A stretch of 64,000 nt of DNA from an uncultured Bacillaceae bacterium (GTDB lineage: Bacteria > Bacillota > Bacilli > Bacillales > Bacillaceae_L). Of this stretch, positions 1 to 7,057 are shown in pieces. The DNA lies in the NCBI GenBank assembly GCA_947497585.1, contig CANMHG010000004.1:248001-312000 (forward strand), written 5' to 3'. The first letter of the stretch is position 1, and every line of letters starts with the position of its first letter. A program made the translations under genes and the position numbers. The notes beneath the pieces are model-generated. The model searched no databases and was not told where the DNA came from. It saw nothing but the letters and a program-made list of their open reading frames with translations.

Positions 1-376
1 TTAAGTAGGCTCCTAACACTGCTAAAAAGGGGAGTATCATTTTTATCGTTGTATCAACAATCATTGTGAATTTAACACTCTGCATTGTTGCAATACTAAC
101 TGGAACTAGAAAAGCTAAAATAGAAGCAGCAGTCAAAATCACAGTTGCTTCACCCAACGTATCAAAACTCCGGTAATCAAGTAGAACTGAAGCAACTAAA
201 TTTATCGCCCCGGTTTCTTGTACCCCTTCAGTTATATAGTGTTCAGATAAATATCTTTTACCATCGTTACCAAGATTATGTATTTGAAAAAACAGTACGA
301 ATAAGAAAATGGCCAATGCTGCAACAACGACTAGTTTATAGAGGTTATTAAACAATTCATTTATATTACTTTTCAT
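1..376 (-). CDS. MbhE/MrpA C-terminal-like cation antiporter subunit (partial)
   Basis: The gene begins at ATG 376 and runs off the left edge, so only about 125 N-terminal residues are visible. It has one N-terminal membrane segment, then the motif TGAINLVASVLLDYRSFDTL, followed by GEATV and two further hydrophobic segments. The FDTLGE motif is typical of the C-terminal MbhE-like part of MrpA and of free-standing MbhE subunits in Mrp antiporters and membrane-bound hydrogenases. The start overlaps the stop of the upstream MbhD-like gene (ATGA), which indicates translational coupling. An MnhB domain may follow outside the window. The role is membrane-embedded cation/proton exchange. Confidence 0.8.
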   Translation of the reverse strand, partial: MKSNINELFNNLYKLVVVAALAIFLFVLFFQIHNLGNDGKRYLSEHYITEGVQETGAINLVASVLLDYRSFDTLGEATVILTAASILAFLVPVSIATMQSVKFTMIVDTTIKMILPFLAVLGAYL

Positions 377-612
377 CGTTCAATACTCGTTTTATGTATC
401 GTAATAACAAAGAAAACAGTCGTTAAGCCAGCAGTCATTACCGCTTCAGCAAGAGCAACACCCGGTGCCTGGAGGATGACAAAAATAACGACTAGAATTG
501 CACCAAAAATAGGTAGTGTAATAACTGAGGTTGAAATATCCTTAGTAAAAACACAAAAAGATGTAGTAATTAGTAAAAATAGCATTAACAGATTAAGTAG
601 TAGGTCTATCAC
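373..612 (-). CDS. MbhD-like (DUF4040) antiporter subunit
   Basis: A 79-residue, three-helix membrane protein. The stretch IFGAILVVIFVILQAPGVAL followed by AEA is the hallmark of the MbhD/DUF4040 domain, which is fused into the C-terminus of MrpA in classical Mrp operons and is free-standing in Mbh-type clusters. I chose the GTG start at 612 because a GGAGG lies eight bases upstream; an in-frame TTG at 627 would place that GGAGG inside the gene. It lies directly downstream of mrpG and overlaps the next gene by four bases, so it is part of the same transcript. It should help form the ion path of the antiporter. Confidence 0.8.
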   Translation of the reverse strand: MIDLLLNLLMLFLLITTSFCVFTKDISTSVITLPIFGAILVVIFVILQAPGVALAEAVMTAGLTTVFFVITIHKTSIER

Positions 613-627
613 GACTTTAACCTCCAA

Positions 628-963
628 TTACTTATCATTATCATTTTCTGAGATTGTTTTGGGGACTAAATCAAAATTAGTAGAAAGACGGGCAATGACA
701 TGAGTTGCTATCGGATTTGTGAGCAATAAAAAAAGGATGATGACAATAAGTTTTAAAGAATCAAAGTTAATTCCTCCCTGAACAATACACCCGATTAAAA
801 CTGAAATACCTCCGGCTATTAGACATTTAGTGGCAGCATGTAAACGAGTATACAAATCAGGAAAACGGATCATTCCCACAGCAGTACTTAACAAAAAATA
901 ACTACCTGCTAGTAAAAATACATAAACAACGATTTGTCTTAAAATAGGTATTAAATCAATCAC
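628..963 (-). CDS. mrpG: Na+/H+ antiporter subunit G
   Basis: This 111-residue protein has three membrane segments. The sequence GMIRFPDLYTRLHAATKC is the characteristic MrpG/MnhG/PhaG motif. It starts at GTG 963 behind a good GGAGGAG site and overlaps the end of mrpF by eight bases. MrpG is a small essential subunit of the multisubunit Na+(Li+, K+)/H+ antiporter that exports Na+ in exchange for protons. Its place after mrpE and mrpF is standard, but here it is followed by free-standing MbhD and MbhE modules. Confidence 0.92.
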   Translation of the reverse strand: MIDLIPILRQIVVYVFLLAGSYFLLSTAVGMIRFPDLYTRLHAATKCLIAGGISVLIGCIVQGGINFDSLKLIVIILFLLLTNPIATHVIARLSTNFDLVPKTISENDNDK

Positions 964-1219
964 TAACTCCTCCTTGCTCTGGCTTTCTTAAATACTTAGC
1001 CATAATTAAAACAACGATAAATAATAAAGCCCCATAAACTAAAGCCACATCAATAAAAATTTTCCTTTCAAAATAATAACTTAATAAAACTAAAACTAAT
1101 AAAAACATCACACCTATCGAATTCATAGCAACAATTCTATCAGGTAACCTAGGACCTTTAATGACCCTATAAAAAGTTAATATAGCAAAAAAGACAATTG
1201 CTAGTATTAAATAGAGCAC
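956..1219 (-). CDS. mrpF: Na+/H+ antiporter subunit F
   Basis: An 87-residue protein with three transmembrane helices. The motif RVIKGPRLPDRIVAMNSIG is diagnostic for MrpF/MnhF. I prefer the GTG at 1219, which has a GGAG about ten bases upstream; the in-frame GTG at 1228 sits directly against that site and is less likely. The length fits the family (about 90 residues). The gene overlaps mrpG by eight bases and follows mrpE after a short gap. The subunit is part of the membrane-embedded antiporter complex. Confidence 0.9.
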   Translation of the reverse strand: MLYLILAIVFFAILTFYRVIKGPRLPDRIVAMNSIGVMFLLVLVLLSYYFERKIFIDVALVYGALLFIVVLIMAKYLRKPEQGGVSD

Positions 1220-1251
1220 TACAATCACACTCCAAATTGAATGATATGGAA

Positions 1252-1758
1252 TTAATCAATTATTTTAGCTATTAACTTCTCATGTTTATGGATAACTGCT
1301 TTCTTTGTTTCTGCTTCATTGTCACTTTGAACATCTATCCAGTGAATAGTATAGCTTTTAGTTGAGATATCGAAATCCATTGCCAGAGACCCTTGAGGTA
1401 ATGTGATAAAATTGGCTGAAATTGCAGTACTGCTTACATTTTCATGAGATGTTTTTACTCTTCCGATTCGAGGAGAAAATGAAGGCTTTATTGCAAATGC
1501 TTGTCTGGATACTCTAACTGCAGATAAAAACACATCAAATATAAGAGCACAGATTACTAAAGTGATGTAATATATTTTTAAAAAAACTTCTTTCTGTCCA
1601 AGGTTCATTTGTACTGACCTAAGCACAATATCTGCCATCATAAGTGAAATAATAGAGCATATAATCGTACCCAACAAAAATACCTCGATATTTATTCGGC
1701 CTGTAAAAACAAACCATAAAGCCAACATTAAAATAAATAGTAGTAATTTTTTCTTCAA
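1252..1758 (-). CDS. mrpE: Na+/H+ antiporter subunit E
   Basis: A 168-residue MrpE/MnhE family protein. It has two N-terminal membrane helices and a cytoplasmic domain containing TLPQGSLAMD and a C-terminal KHEKLIAKI. It starts at TTG 1758 with a GTGAGG ribosome binding site. It is the first gene of the visible minus-strand operon E-F-G-MbhD-MbhE; the large D and A type subunits must lie to the left of the window. This order resembles the archaeal Mbh/Mbx-like arrangement more than the mrpABCDEFG order of Bacillus subtilis. Confidence 0.9.
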   Translation of the reverse strand: MKKKLLLFILMLALWFVFTGRINIEVFLLGTIICSIISLMMADIVLRSVQMNLGQKEVFLKIYYITLVICALIFDVFLSAVRVSRQAFAIKPSFSPRIGRVKTSHENVSSTAISANFITLPQGSLAMDFDISTKSYTIHWIDVQSDNEAETKKAVIHKHEKLIAKIID

Positions 1759-1903
1759 AGTATTAACCTCACTTTAATTTCACTAACCAATGGAAAACAA
1801 AGATAGTCTTTTTTATTATCACCAGAGGATTCGTTATTATTAATCTGAGTTGATAACTGGTACTTTTCTTTACAATAAACTGAATAAGATTCTGTATGTT
1901 TGT

Positions 1904-1964
1904 TATGCAACCTTTGAGTTGCTTATACTTGACAAGTAACCCTGAGGTTGCATATAATCGACAT
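1904..1964 (+). promoter_or_regulatory. Promoter and putative operator of the ArsR-type gene
   Basis: A strong sigma-A promoter, TTGACA (1929-1934), an 18-base spacer and TATAAT (1953-1958). An inverted repeat, TATGCAACC (1904-1912) and GGTTGCATA (1946-1954), brackets it, so a repressor bound there would cover both promoter elements. Autoregulation by the adjacent ArsR-like protein is inferred. The ATG lies only six bases after the -10 box, which would make the mRNA leaderless or nearly so. Confidence 0.6.
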
Positions 1965-2243
1965 ATGAATTGGGATAAAGACGCTATTTTTAAAGCATTG
2001 AGTGATTCAACTCGCCGGGTTATATTAGACGAGCTATCTGAACGTAATGAGCTAACTTTATATGAACTTACGGCACGACTCATTATGAAGCACAACCTTA
2101 GTATTTCACGACAAGCGATAGCAAAACATCTTTCTGTATTAGAAGCTGCTGAGCTTGTCATATCAAAACGAAAAGGTAAATATCGAGTACTTTTTTTAAA
2201 CAAAGAACCACTTAAAAATTTGCTGAAAGGATGGCTAGATTAA
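1965..2243 (+). CDS. ArsR-family winged-helix regulator
   Basis: A 92-residue DNA-binding protein. It contains FKALSDSTRRVILDEL at the N-terminus, a recognition helix region SRQAIAKHLSVLEAAELV, and the wing KRKGKYRVL, all typical of metal-independent ArsR-like regulators. The ATG at 1965 matches the family N-terminus but has no Shine-Dalgarno sequence in position. An upstream in-frame ATG at 1896 would add 23 unrelated residues and would precede the promoter -35 box. No Cys/His metal site is visible. It is followed by a VOC protein gene, a common pairing in Bacilli, so it probably controls that gene. Confidence 0.82.
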   Translation: MNWDKDAIFKALSDSTRRVILDELSERNELTLYELTARLIMKHNLSISRQAIAKHLSVLEAAELVISKRKGKYRVLFLNKEPLKNLLKGWLD

Positions 2244-2315
2244 ATTTATTACGAATGACCACTGTATGAGTATCTAAAAGAGCCATACATGGCAAATTTC
2301 AGAGGAGGCACCAAC

Positions 2316-2702
2316 ATGTTAAAAGTGATTATTACTAGTATTTTCGTAGAAGACCAAGACAAGGCGTTAGAATTTTACACAGAAACATTGGGATTTGTTA
2401 AAAAGCATGATGTTCCTACAGGAGAGCATAGGTGGATAACGCTTGTTTCTCCCGATGAGCAAGACGGAACTGAGCTTTTACTCGAACCGAATGAACACCC
2501 AGCGGCAAAAGACTATCAACAGAAGTTATTTGAAGATGGCATACCAGTAACGATGTTTGGGGTTGCAGATATTCAAGGAGAGTATAAAAGATTAGTGGAA
2601 AAAGGCGTGCAGTTTACTATGGAGCCGACAAAGATGGGCGAAATCACAATAGCGGTATTCGACGATACTTGCGGTAACCTTATTCAGATAATACAGCAGT
2701 AA
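2316..2702 (+). CDS. VOC superfamily (glyoxalase/bleomycin-resistance-like) protein
   Basis: A 128-residue protein with the two beta-alpha-beta-beta-beta halves of a vicinal oxygen chelate fold. The first half carries IFVEDQDKALEFYTETLGF and the second ends DDTCGNLIQIIQ. Candidate metal ligands are the His in GEHRW, the Glu in LLLEPN and the Asp/Asn residues near the C-terminus. It begins at ATG 2316 behind AGAGGAGG. The substrate cannot be predicted. It is co-oriented with the ArsR-type gene 73 bases upstream and is probably its target. Confidence 0.82.
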   Translation: MLKVIITSIFVEDQDKALEFYTETLGFVKKHDVPTGEHRWITLVSPDEQDGTELLLEPNEHPAAKDYQQKLFEDGIPVTMFGVADIQGEYKRLVEKGVQFTMEPTKMGEITIAVFDDTCGNLIQIIQQ

Positions 2703-2749
2703 TGTGATACAAAGTAGAACTTAGTTGTTTGGAAGACAGGTGATGTAAA

Positions 2750-3295
2750 ATGGATGATCAAATGAAATTAGAATTTGAAAAATCAAAAACTGGCGATAAA
2801 GATGAGCGTTATGAAGCGTATCAAACTATTTTAAATGTAACTGAACAAAAAGTTGATTGGGCATATGAAGTGTGGAATCAACTAGTAGAGGACTTAACTC
2901 ATAAAGATAACCATCAACGTTCACGTGCAGCACAATATTTAGCGAATCTAGCTAAAAGTGACCCGGAAATGAGAATTATGAAAGATTTCCCTAAGTTGTG
3001 GAAGGTAACAAAAGATGTAAAGTTTGTAACAGCTAGACATAGCCTCCAGTCCATATGGAAGGTTGGAATTGCTGGTACACCCCAAAAAGAACTGGTTATG
3101 GAATATATGGTAGAACGTTTTAAAAATGGAACCGATGAGAAAAATTATACTTTAATTCGTAATGACATTATTCAAAACATGAGGAATTTATATGATCATT
3201 ATCATGATGAGGATATCAAAAAAATGGCCTTAGATTTGATTGATACAGTTGATGATAAAAAGTACAAAAAAAAGTATATGGATATATGGAAGTAG
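2750..3295 (+). CDS. HEAT-like helical repeat protein of unknown function
   Basis: A soluble, predominantly alpha-helical protein of 181 residues with no signal peptide or membrane segment. Segments such as DNHQRSRAAQYLANLAKSDP and TARHSLQSIWKVG look like degenerate HEAT repeats, and the C-terminus is lysine-rich (DKKYKKKYMDIWK). The start at ATG 2750 follows AGGTGAT. HEAT-like scaffolds usually bind proteins or nucleic acids; no catalytic motif is visible. It is followed by a 58 bp palindromic repeat that could act as its terminator. Confidence 0.6.
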   Translation: MDDQMKLEFEKSKTGDKDERYEAYQTILNVTEQKVDWAYEVWNQLVEDLTHKDNHQRSRAAQYLANLAKSDPEMRIMKDFPKLWKVTKDVKFVTARHSLQSIWKVGIAGTPQKELVMEYMVERFKNGTDEKNYTLIRNDIIQNMRNLYDHYHDEDIKKMALDLIDTVDDKKYKKKYMDIWK

Positions 3296-3301
3296 TTAAG
3301 A

Positions 3302-3371
3302 ACAGAGGGACGGATCTCATGTTTCTTTCGTTTTGCTAAACGAAGGAAACACGAGGTCCGTCCCATTGTTT
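3302..3371. repeat. 58 bp interspersed palindrome, copy 1
   Basis: An imperfect palindrome at 3307-3364, starting GGGACGGATCTCATGTTTC and ending GAGGTCCGTCCC, with an inner stem CTTTCGTTTTGCTAAACGAAG and outer AACA/TGTT flanks. Further copies occur at 4832-4889 and 6110-6167, all 58 bases long. It codes for nothing. It behaves like a REP/MITE-type dispersed hairpin found between genes. Confidence 0.85.
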
Positions 3372-3518
3372 CAGACACAAATGATTCACACACTAATGAA
3401 CAGATTGTGAAAGTATCGACAAAGTTATTGTGAAATACTTCACAAGGTAATAAATTATAAACATAGAGATAAAACTAATTACTTTTTTCATTACGAAAGT
3501 AAAGAAACCAGAAAGAGA

Positions 3519-4814
3519 GTGAGAGCATTGAATACTAACAAGAATCGGTGGTTAATTGCATTATCTGCTATAGCTATCCATATATCTATTGGTTCTACCT
3601 ACGCTTACAGTGTATATACAAAACCAATTGGCGAATCTATAGGTTGGAAAGCTACAGAAGTAACTTTAGCATTTACTATTGCTATTGTATTTTTAGGTTT
3701 ATCAGCTGCAACGTTTGGAAGAATGGTCGAAAAAATAGGACCTAGAAAATCTGCTACCATAGCAGCTGTCCTATTTAGCACAGGTCAAGTGGGAGCTGGT
3801 TTTGCTGTTGCTAACGAGATATTACCACTTTTTCATATTATGTATGGTGTAGTCGGGGGTGTCGGATTAGGGATTGGTTATATTTCACCTGTATCTACCT
3901 TAGTAAAATGGTTTCCGGATCGAAGGGGATTAGCTACAGGAATGGCGGTATTTGGATTTGGAGCGGGTGCACTCATCACTAGCCCAATTGCAGCCAGGTT
4001 AATTGAAAGTGTAGGAGTTCATACTACATTTTATATTTTGGGAACATGTTACTTTATCCTAATGTTATCTGGTGCCTCTTATATTACAAGACCTCCACAA
4101 GGATGGGCACCTAATGTTCAGGCTGTGGTAAAAGAAAGTAACACAAAGAAACTAAAAGAAGACTTAGCTCAACTAACAGCTAATGAAGCAATAAAAACTA
4201 AACGATTTTGGCTTCTTTGGGGAATGATTTTTATTAATATTAGCTCCGGTATTATGATTATATCGGTAGCTTCTCCTTTATCCCAAGAAATGGTTGGACT
4301 CAATGTAGCTGCTGCAGCCTCTATGGTCGGACTTATGGGCATCTTTAATGGTGGCGGAAGAATTGGATGGTCAAGTGCATCTGATTATATTCAACGTCCT
4401 ACGGTATTTTTAATATTTTTCTCTATTCAAATTTTCGCCTTTTTAACCTTACCGCATGTAACGAACGTTATCTTATTTCAGATTTTAATTTTTAGTATTA
4501 TGACAGTATATGGCGGTGGATTTGCTACCCTTCCAGCTTTTATAGGAGACATATTTGGTACAAAGGAGCTAGGTGCAATACACGGATATATTTTAACTGC
4601 TTGGTCTTTAGCTGGAGTTGTCGGACCAATTGTCGTTTCTTATATTCATGATTCAACCGGAACTTACACCCCAGCCTTTTTAGTCTTTACGATATTGTTA
4701 GTCGTTGCTCTTTTTCTAACCATACTAATAAGATACGATATTCAAAAGGTAAAAAATCATAAAAAGACTAAGGAACTGAATTTTGTTGCGCAGTATAACG
4801 ATACTATGCATTAG
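3519..4814 (+). CDS. MFS transporter, OxlT (oxalate/formate antiporter) family
   Basis: A 431-residue major facilitator with about 12 membrane segments. The N-terminal SIGSTYAYSVYTKPIGES, the A-like loop RMVEKIGPRKSA and the motif KWFPDRRGLATGMAVFGFGA are characteristic of the OxlT/lactate-type family. A transported monocarboxylate or dicarboxylate is likely but unproven. The GTG start at 3519 is weakly supported; a TTG at 3528 behind GAGTGAGAG is a plausible alternative. The gene stands alone and is followed by copy 2 of the 58 bp palindrome. Confidence 0.8.
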   Translation: MRALNTNKNRWLIALSAIAIHISIGSTYAYSVYTKPIGESIGWKATEVTLAFTIAIVFLGLSAATFGRMVEKIGPRKSATIAAVLFSTGQVGAGFAVANEILPLFHIMYGVVGGVGLGIGYISPVSTLVKWFPDRRGLATGMAVFGFGAGALITSPIAARLIESVGVHTTFYILGTCYFILMLSGASYITRPPQGWAPNVQAVVKESNTKKLKEDLAQLTANEAIKTKRFWLLWGMIFINISSGIMIISVASPLSQEMVGLNVAAAASMVGLMGIFNGGGRIGWSSASDYIQRPTVFLIFFSIQIFAFLTLPHVTNVILFQILIFSIMTVYGGGFATLPAFIGDIFGTKELGAIHGYILTAWSLAGVVGPIVVSYIHDSTGTYTPAFLVFTILLVVALFLTILIRYDIQKVKNHKKTKELNFVAQYNDTMH

Positions 4815-4826
4815 GTAAACAGGTAA

Positions 4827-4896
4827 ACAGAGGGACGGATCTCATGTTTCTTTCGTTTCGCTAAACGAAGGAAACGTAAGGTCCGTCCCAGTGTTT
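4827..4896. repeat. 58 bp interspersed palindrome, copy 2
   Basis: The palindrome core is 4832-4889, nearly identical to the copies at 3307 and 6110; the copies at 4832 and 6110 share the right arm GTAAGGTCCGTCCCAGTGTT. It marks the left border of the winged-helix/nucleotidyltransferase island. Confidence 0.85.
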
Positions 4897-4969
4897 TCCA
4901 AGTAATTCTTTCCACATGTATTGATGTGATGTATGATAGAAATAGTTGGTTAAGTAAGGATGAAGGTAG

Positions 4970-5212
4970 GTGAGAGATTTGAAAGTCCTAACATTAGATT
5001 TGATAGATAATTCTATTTTATGTAATCGAGCGAAGGCAAATGAAACAATTAAACTAACATCTACTAACACCCGAAGAAAAAAATCTCGCACTAGGTCAAA
5101 AGGAGAAATTGTAGCACTAAATGAAATTTCAATCTCCAGATGGAAAAAGGCTGTTAATTCAGGGAAGATAGTTTCATTAGGAGAGAGGGTCTTTTACTAT
5201 GATTACAATTAA
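4970..5212 (+). CDS. Small winged-helix/excisionase-like protein (paralogue A)
   Basis: An 80-residue, strongly basic protein starting at GTG 4970. The middle is RRKKSRTRSKGE and the C-terminus ISRWKKAVNSGKIV followed by SLGERVFYYDYN. The C-terminal part resembles the helix-plus-wing pattern of excisionase or MerR-like HTH proteins (xxRWxxxGKIxxxGxRxxY). It overlaps the nucleotidyltransferase-like gene by 14 bases, so the two are co-translated. A second copy lies at 5868. The proposed role, a DNA-binding regulator or antitoxin for its partner, is inferred from gene order only. Confidence 0.55.
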   Translation: MRDLKVLTLDLIDNSILCNRAKANETIKLTSTNTRRKKSRTRSKGEIVALNEISISRWKKAVNSGKIVSLGERVFYYDYN

Positions 5213-5768
5213 TGACTTAGCAAAGGAACTTGAAAAGATTAAAAGTAAACCAAAATTCCCAAAAATGATAGAATTTGCATCTTTGCTCACTGAATATTTT
5301 GAAGGGCAGGGAATTAAACCTATTATTGTAGGTGGTTTATCAGTTGAAATATATACTCGAAATGATTACACAACTCATGATATAGATTTTGTAAGTGATG
5401 GTTGGGAAGAGTATAATAAGGTTCTTACACAATTAGGCTTTACAAAAGTATCAAGGCAATGGTATCACACAGATTTAGAAATCGCAGTAGAGGTGCCTGC
5501 TAGCTTTTTAGAAGGTAGTTATGAAAAAGTCATTGAATTACAACTACCAAATAAACGTAAGGTTTTTGTGATTGGTATCGAGGATATTATAGTTCACAGG
5601 TTAGAGGGAATTGCTAATAAGCGTTACCCGAAGGATGATGAGGATTACGAGTGGGCAATGAGAATGTTTTTAATTCATCAAGATGATAATATTGATATGA
5701 ATTATCTTATAGAACAATCTAAACGTACTAAAACTTTTAACTTCATAAAAGAATGGTTAAACGAGTAG
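5199..5768 (+). CDS. Nucleotidyltransferase-fold protein (AbiEii/DUF6036-like)
   Basis: A 189-residue protein starting at ATG 5199 behind GAGAGG. It contains IKPIIVGGLSVEIYTRNDYT followed by THDIDFV; the GG-L-S and DxD elements match the active site of minimal nucleotidyltransferases. The later segment GIEDIIVHRLEGIANKRYPK resembles the conserved C-terminal half of AbiEii/DUF6036 proteins. The expected third acidic residue may be in DLEIAVEV. Such proteins act as toxins or tRNA modifiers when paired with a small DNA-binding partner. The partner here is the winged-helix-like gene overlapping by 14 bases. Toxin activity is inference. Confidence 0.65.
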   Translation: MITINDLAKELEKIKSKPKFPKMIEFASLLTEYFEGQGIKPIIVGGLSVEIYTRNDYTTHDIDFVSDGWEEYNKVLTQLGFTKVSRQWYHTDLEIAVEVPASFLEGSYEKVIELQLPNKRKVFVIGIEDIIVHRLEGIANKRYPKDDEDYEWAMRMFLIHQDDNIDMNYLIEQSKRTKTFNFIKEWLNE

Positions 5769-5793
5769 AATTCAATAATTTACTCGTTTTTTT
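5761..5793 (+). terminator. Rho-independent terminator after the nucleotidyltransferase gene
   Basis: The stem ACGAGTA/TACTCGT flanks a 13-base loop and is followed by a T-run. The left arm overlaps the stop codon. Confidence 0.75.
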
Positions 5794-5867
5794 GTTCTTA
5801 TCGTAACGAACATTTCATAAAATCTACCATACTTGTCAAAACTGTTGATAGGTTTGGAGTGGTGAAC

Positions 5868-6104
5868 GTGAAAAAAATGAATTTAGACGAATTAAGTAAT
5901 TATATTGATTGTAAGAGAAAAAGTGTAAACGAAAAAATAATAAATAATAGAAGTGATGAGCGTAAAAAAAGAAGTAGAAGCAGAAGTCATGGTGAACGAG
6001 AGGCACTTAATCAAATTTCAATTTGTAGATGGAAAAAGGCAATTGAAAAGGGCACTGTTAGAAAAATTGGTGATAGGATCTGGTATTACGACTACGGTGA
6101 GTAA
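5868..6104 (+). CDS. Small winged-helix/excisionase-like protein (paralogue B)
   Basis: A 78-residue paralogue of the protein at 4970: RKKRSRSRSHGEREALNQIS then ICRWKKAIEKGTVRKIGDR and WYYDYGE. I chose GTG 5868 because GGAGTGGTG lies just upstream; ATG 5877 is the alternative. Unlike copy A it has no nucleotidyltransferase gene behind it; copy 3 of the 58 bp palindrome starts within six bases of the stop codon. It could be an orphan regulator or antitoxin left after loss of a partner. Confidence 0.55.
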   Translation: MKKMNLDELSNYIDCKRKSVNEKIINNRSDERKKRSRSRSHGEREALNQISICRWKKAIEKGTVRKIGDRIWYYDYGE

Positions 6105-6174
6105 ACAGTGGGACGGATCTCATGTTTCTTTCGCTTCGCTAAATGAAGGAAACGTAAGGTCCGTCCCAGTGTTT
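6105..6174. repeat. 58 bp interspersed palindrome, copy 3
   Basis: Core 6110-6167, the third copy of the element seen at 3307 and 4832. It lies between the stop codon of paralogue B and the end of the convergent sigma factor gene, so it could terminate both transcripts. Confidence 0.85.
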
Positions 6175-6192
6175 TCAGTGTTTTTCTATAGC

Positions 6193-6699
6193 TTACCTAA
6201 TATCCATTCCAGCCACGGTCTTTCTTAACTTCTTTAATGCTTCACGTCTCCATGTTTTAACTGCATCCTCAGTTACCCCATGTTCAAGGGCAATGTCTTT
6301 GATTTTCTTATCTTCTATGATTTTTCCGATAACCCATTTTCGTTGATTTTCTGTAAGGTCGAAGCAGTAGGTGGTTAGGATATCTTCTTCTGGTTTGATT
6401 TCTGAACTCTCATCTAATGCGTCTAGTTGCTCTTCGTGTTCTGTAGGTTGGTAGCGAGTGTAAAATTGATTTTCTTTCGTGAGGCTGCTTAAGACTCTTC
6501 CTCTAATAATCGAAAATGCAAATGTTGAGAAAGCCCCTTTTTCCGGATTGTAACGAGACTGTGCCTCCCATAGTCCAACAAGGCCCACTTGGTAATACAC
6601 TTCATGATCCTTATAAATATGTAGTGTCTTTAAAACATGCAAAATAAGAGGCTTGTGAACTTCTACTAATTCATCAAAAGACATTTTCTGAATATCCAA
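6193..6699 (-). CDS. Sigma-70 family RNA polymerase sigma factor
   Basis: A sigma factor of about 168 residues. Region 2 contains VYYQVGLVGLWEAQSRYNPE then KGAFSTFAFSIIRGRV, and region 4 ends with the HTH KIKDIALEHGVTEDAVKTWR followed by REALKKLRK. I chose TTG 6699 because a perfect AAGGAAG lies six bases upstream; longer starts at 6732 (ATG) and 6750 (GTG) lack such a site. No anti-sigma gene is adjacent. The regulon is unknown. The C-terminus VAGMDIR reads toward copy 3 of the palindrome. Confidence 0.78.
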   Translation of the reverse strand: MDIQKMSFDELVEVHKPLILHVLKTLHIYKDHEVYYQVGLVGLWEAQSRYNPEKGAFSTFAFSIIRGRVLSSLTKENQFYTRYQPTEHEEQLDALDESSEIKPEEDILTTYCFDLTENQRKWVIGKIIEDKKIKDIALEHGVTEDAVKTWRREALKKLRKTVAGMDIR

Positions 6700-7057
6700 T
6701 TGTATCTTCCTTATAGGAAGCGCGCTTACCATGTATTCCGCCGGTAGCACTACAATAATTCAATCCTAATAATCTATCCAATTGGTAAAGTTAACGTTTG
6801 TCAGGTGAAAAGTGATATAAACGTTACGTTTTCCTAGGGAGAATATGACGTACGGGAGTGATTGTAGACGAGGTATAGAGGCAAACATAACATTTTAATA
6901 GAAATTACCGTTTTTGAAAAAACAAAAGTATGAGAACAATAAGAAAATATAAAAATTAGAGCACACCAAATTATTACTGATGTAATTGTTTATTTCTGGT
7001 AATATAATTGGAAGGAAATGTACTTCAACTTAGAAGTTAGAAGAGGAGAATGCATAA
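6700..7057. other. Intergenic region, divergent promoters
   Basis: No gene is visible. It lies between the divergent sigma factor and CPBP genes. A TATAAT-like -10 box at 7003-7008 probably serves the CPBP gene. Two similar AACGTT-containing stretches at about 6789 and 6821 are noted without interpretation. Confidence 0.5.

Noticed and set aside
1769..2203. A 144-codon minus-strand frame
   Set aside because: It is the antisense of the ArsR-type gene and its promoter; the plus-strand gene has clear family motifs.
5953..6228. A 91-codon plus-strand frame
   Set aside because: It overlaps paralogue B in another frame and runs through the 58 bp palindrome.
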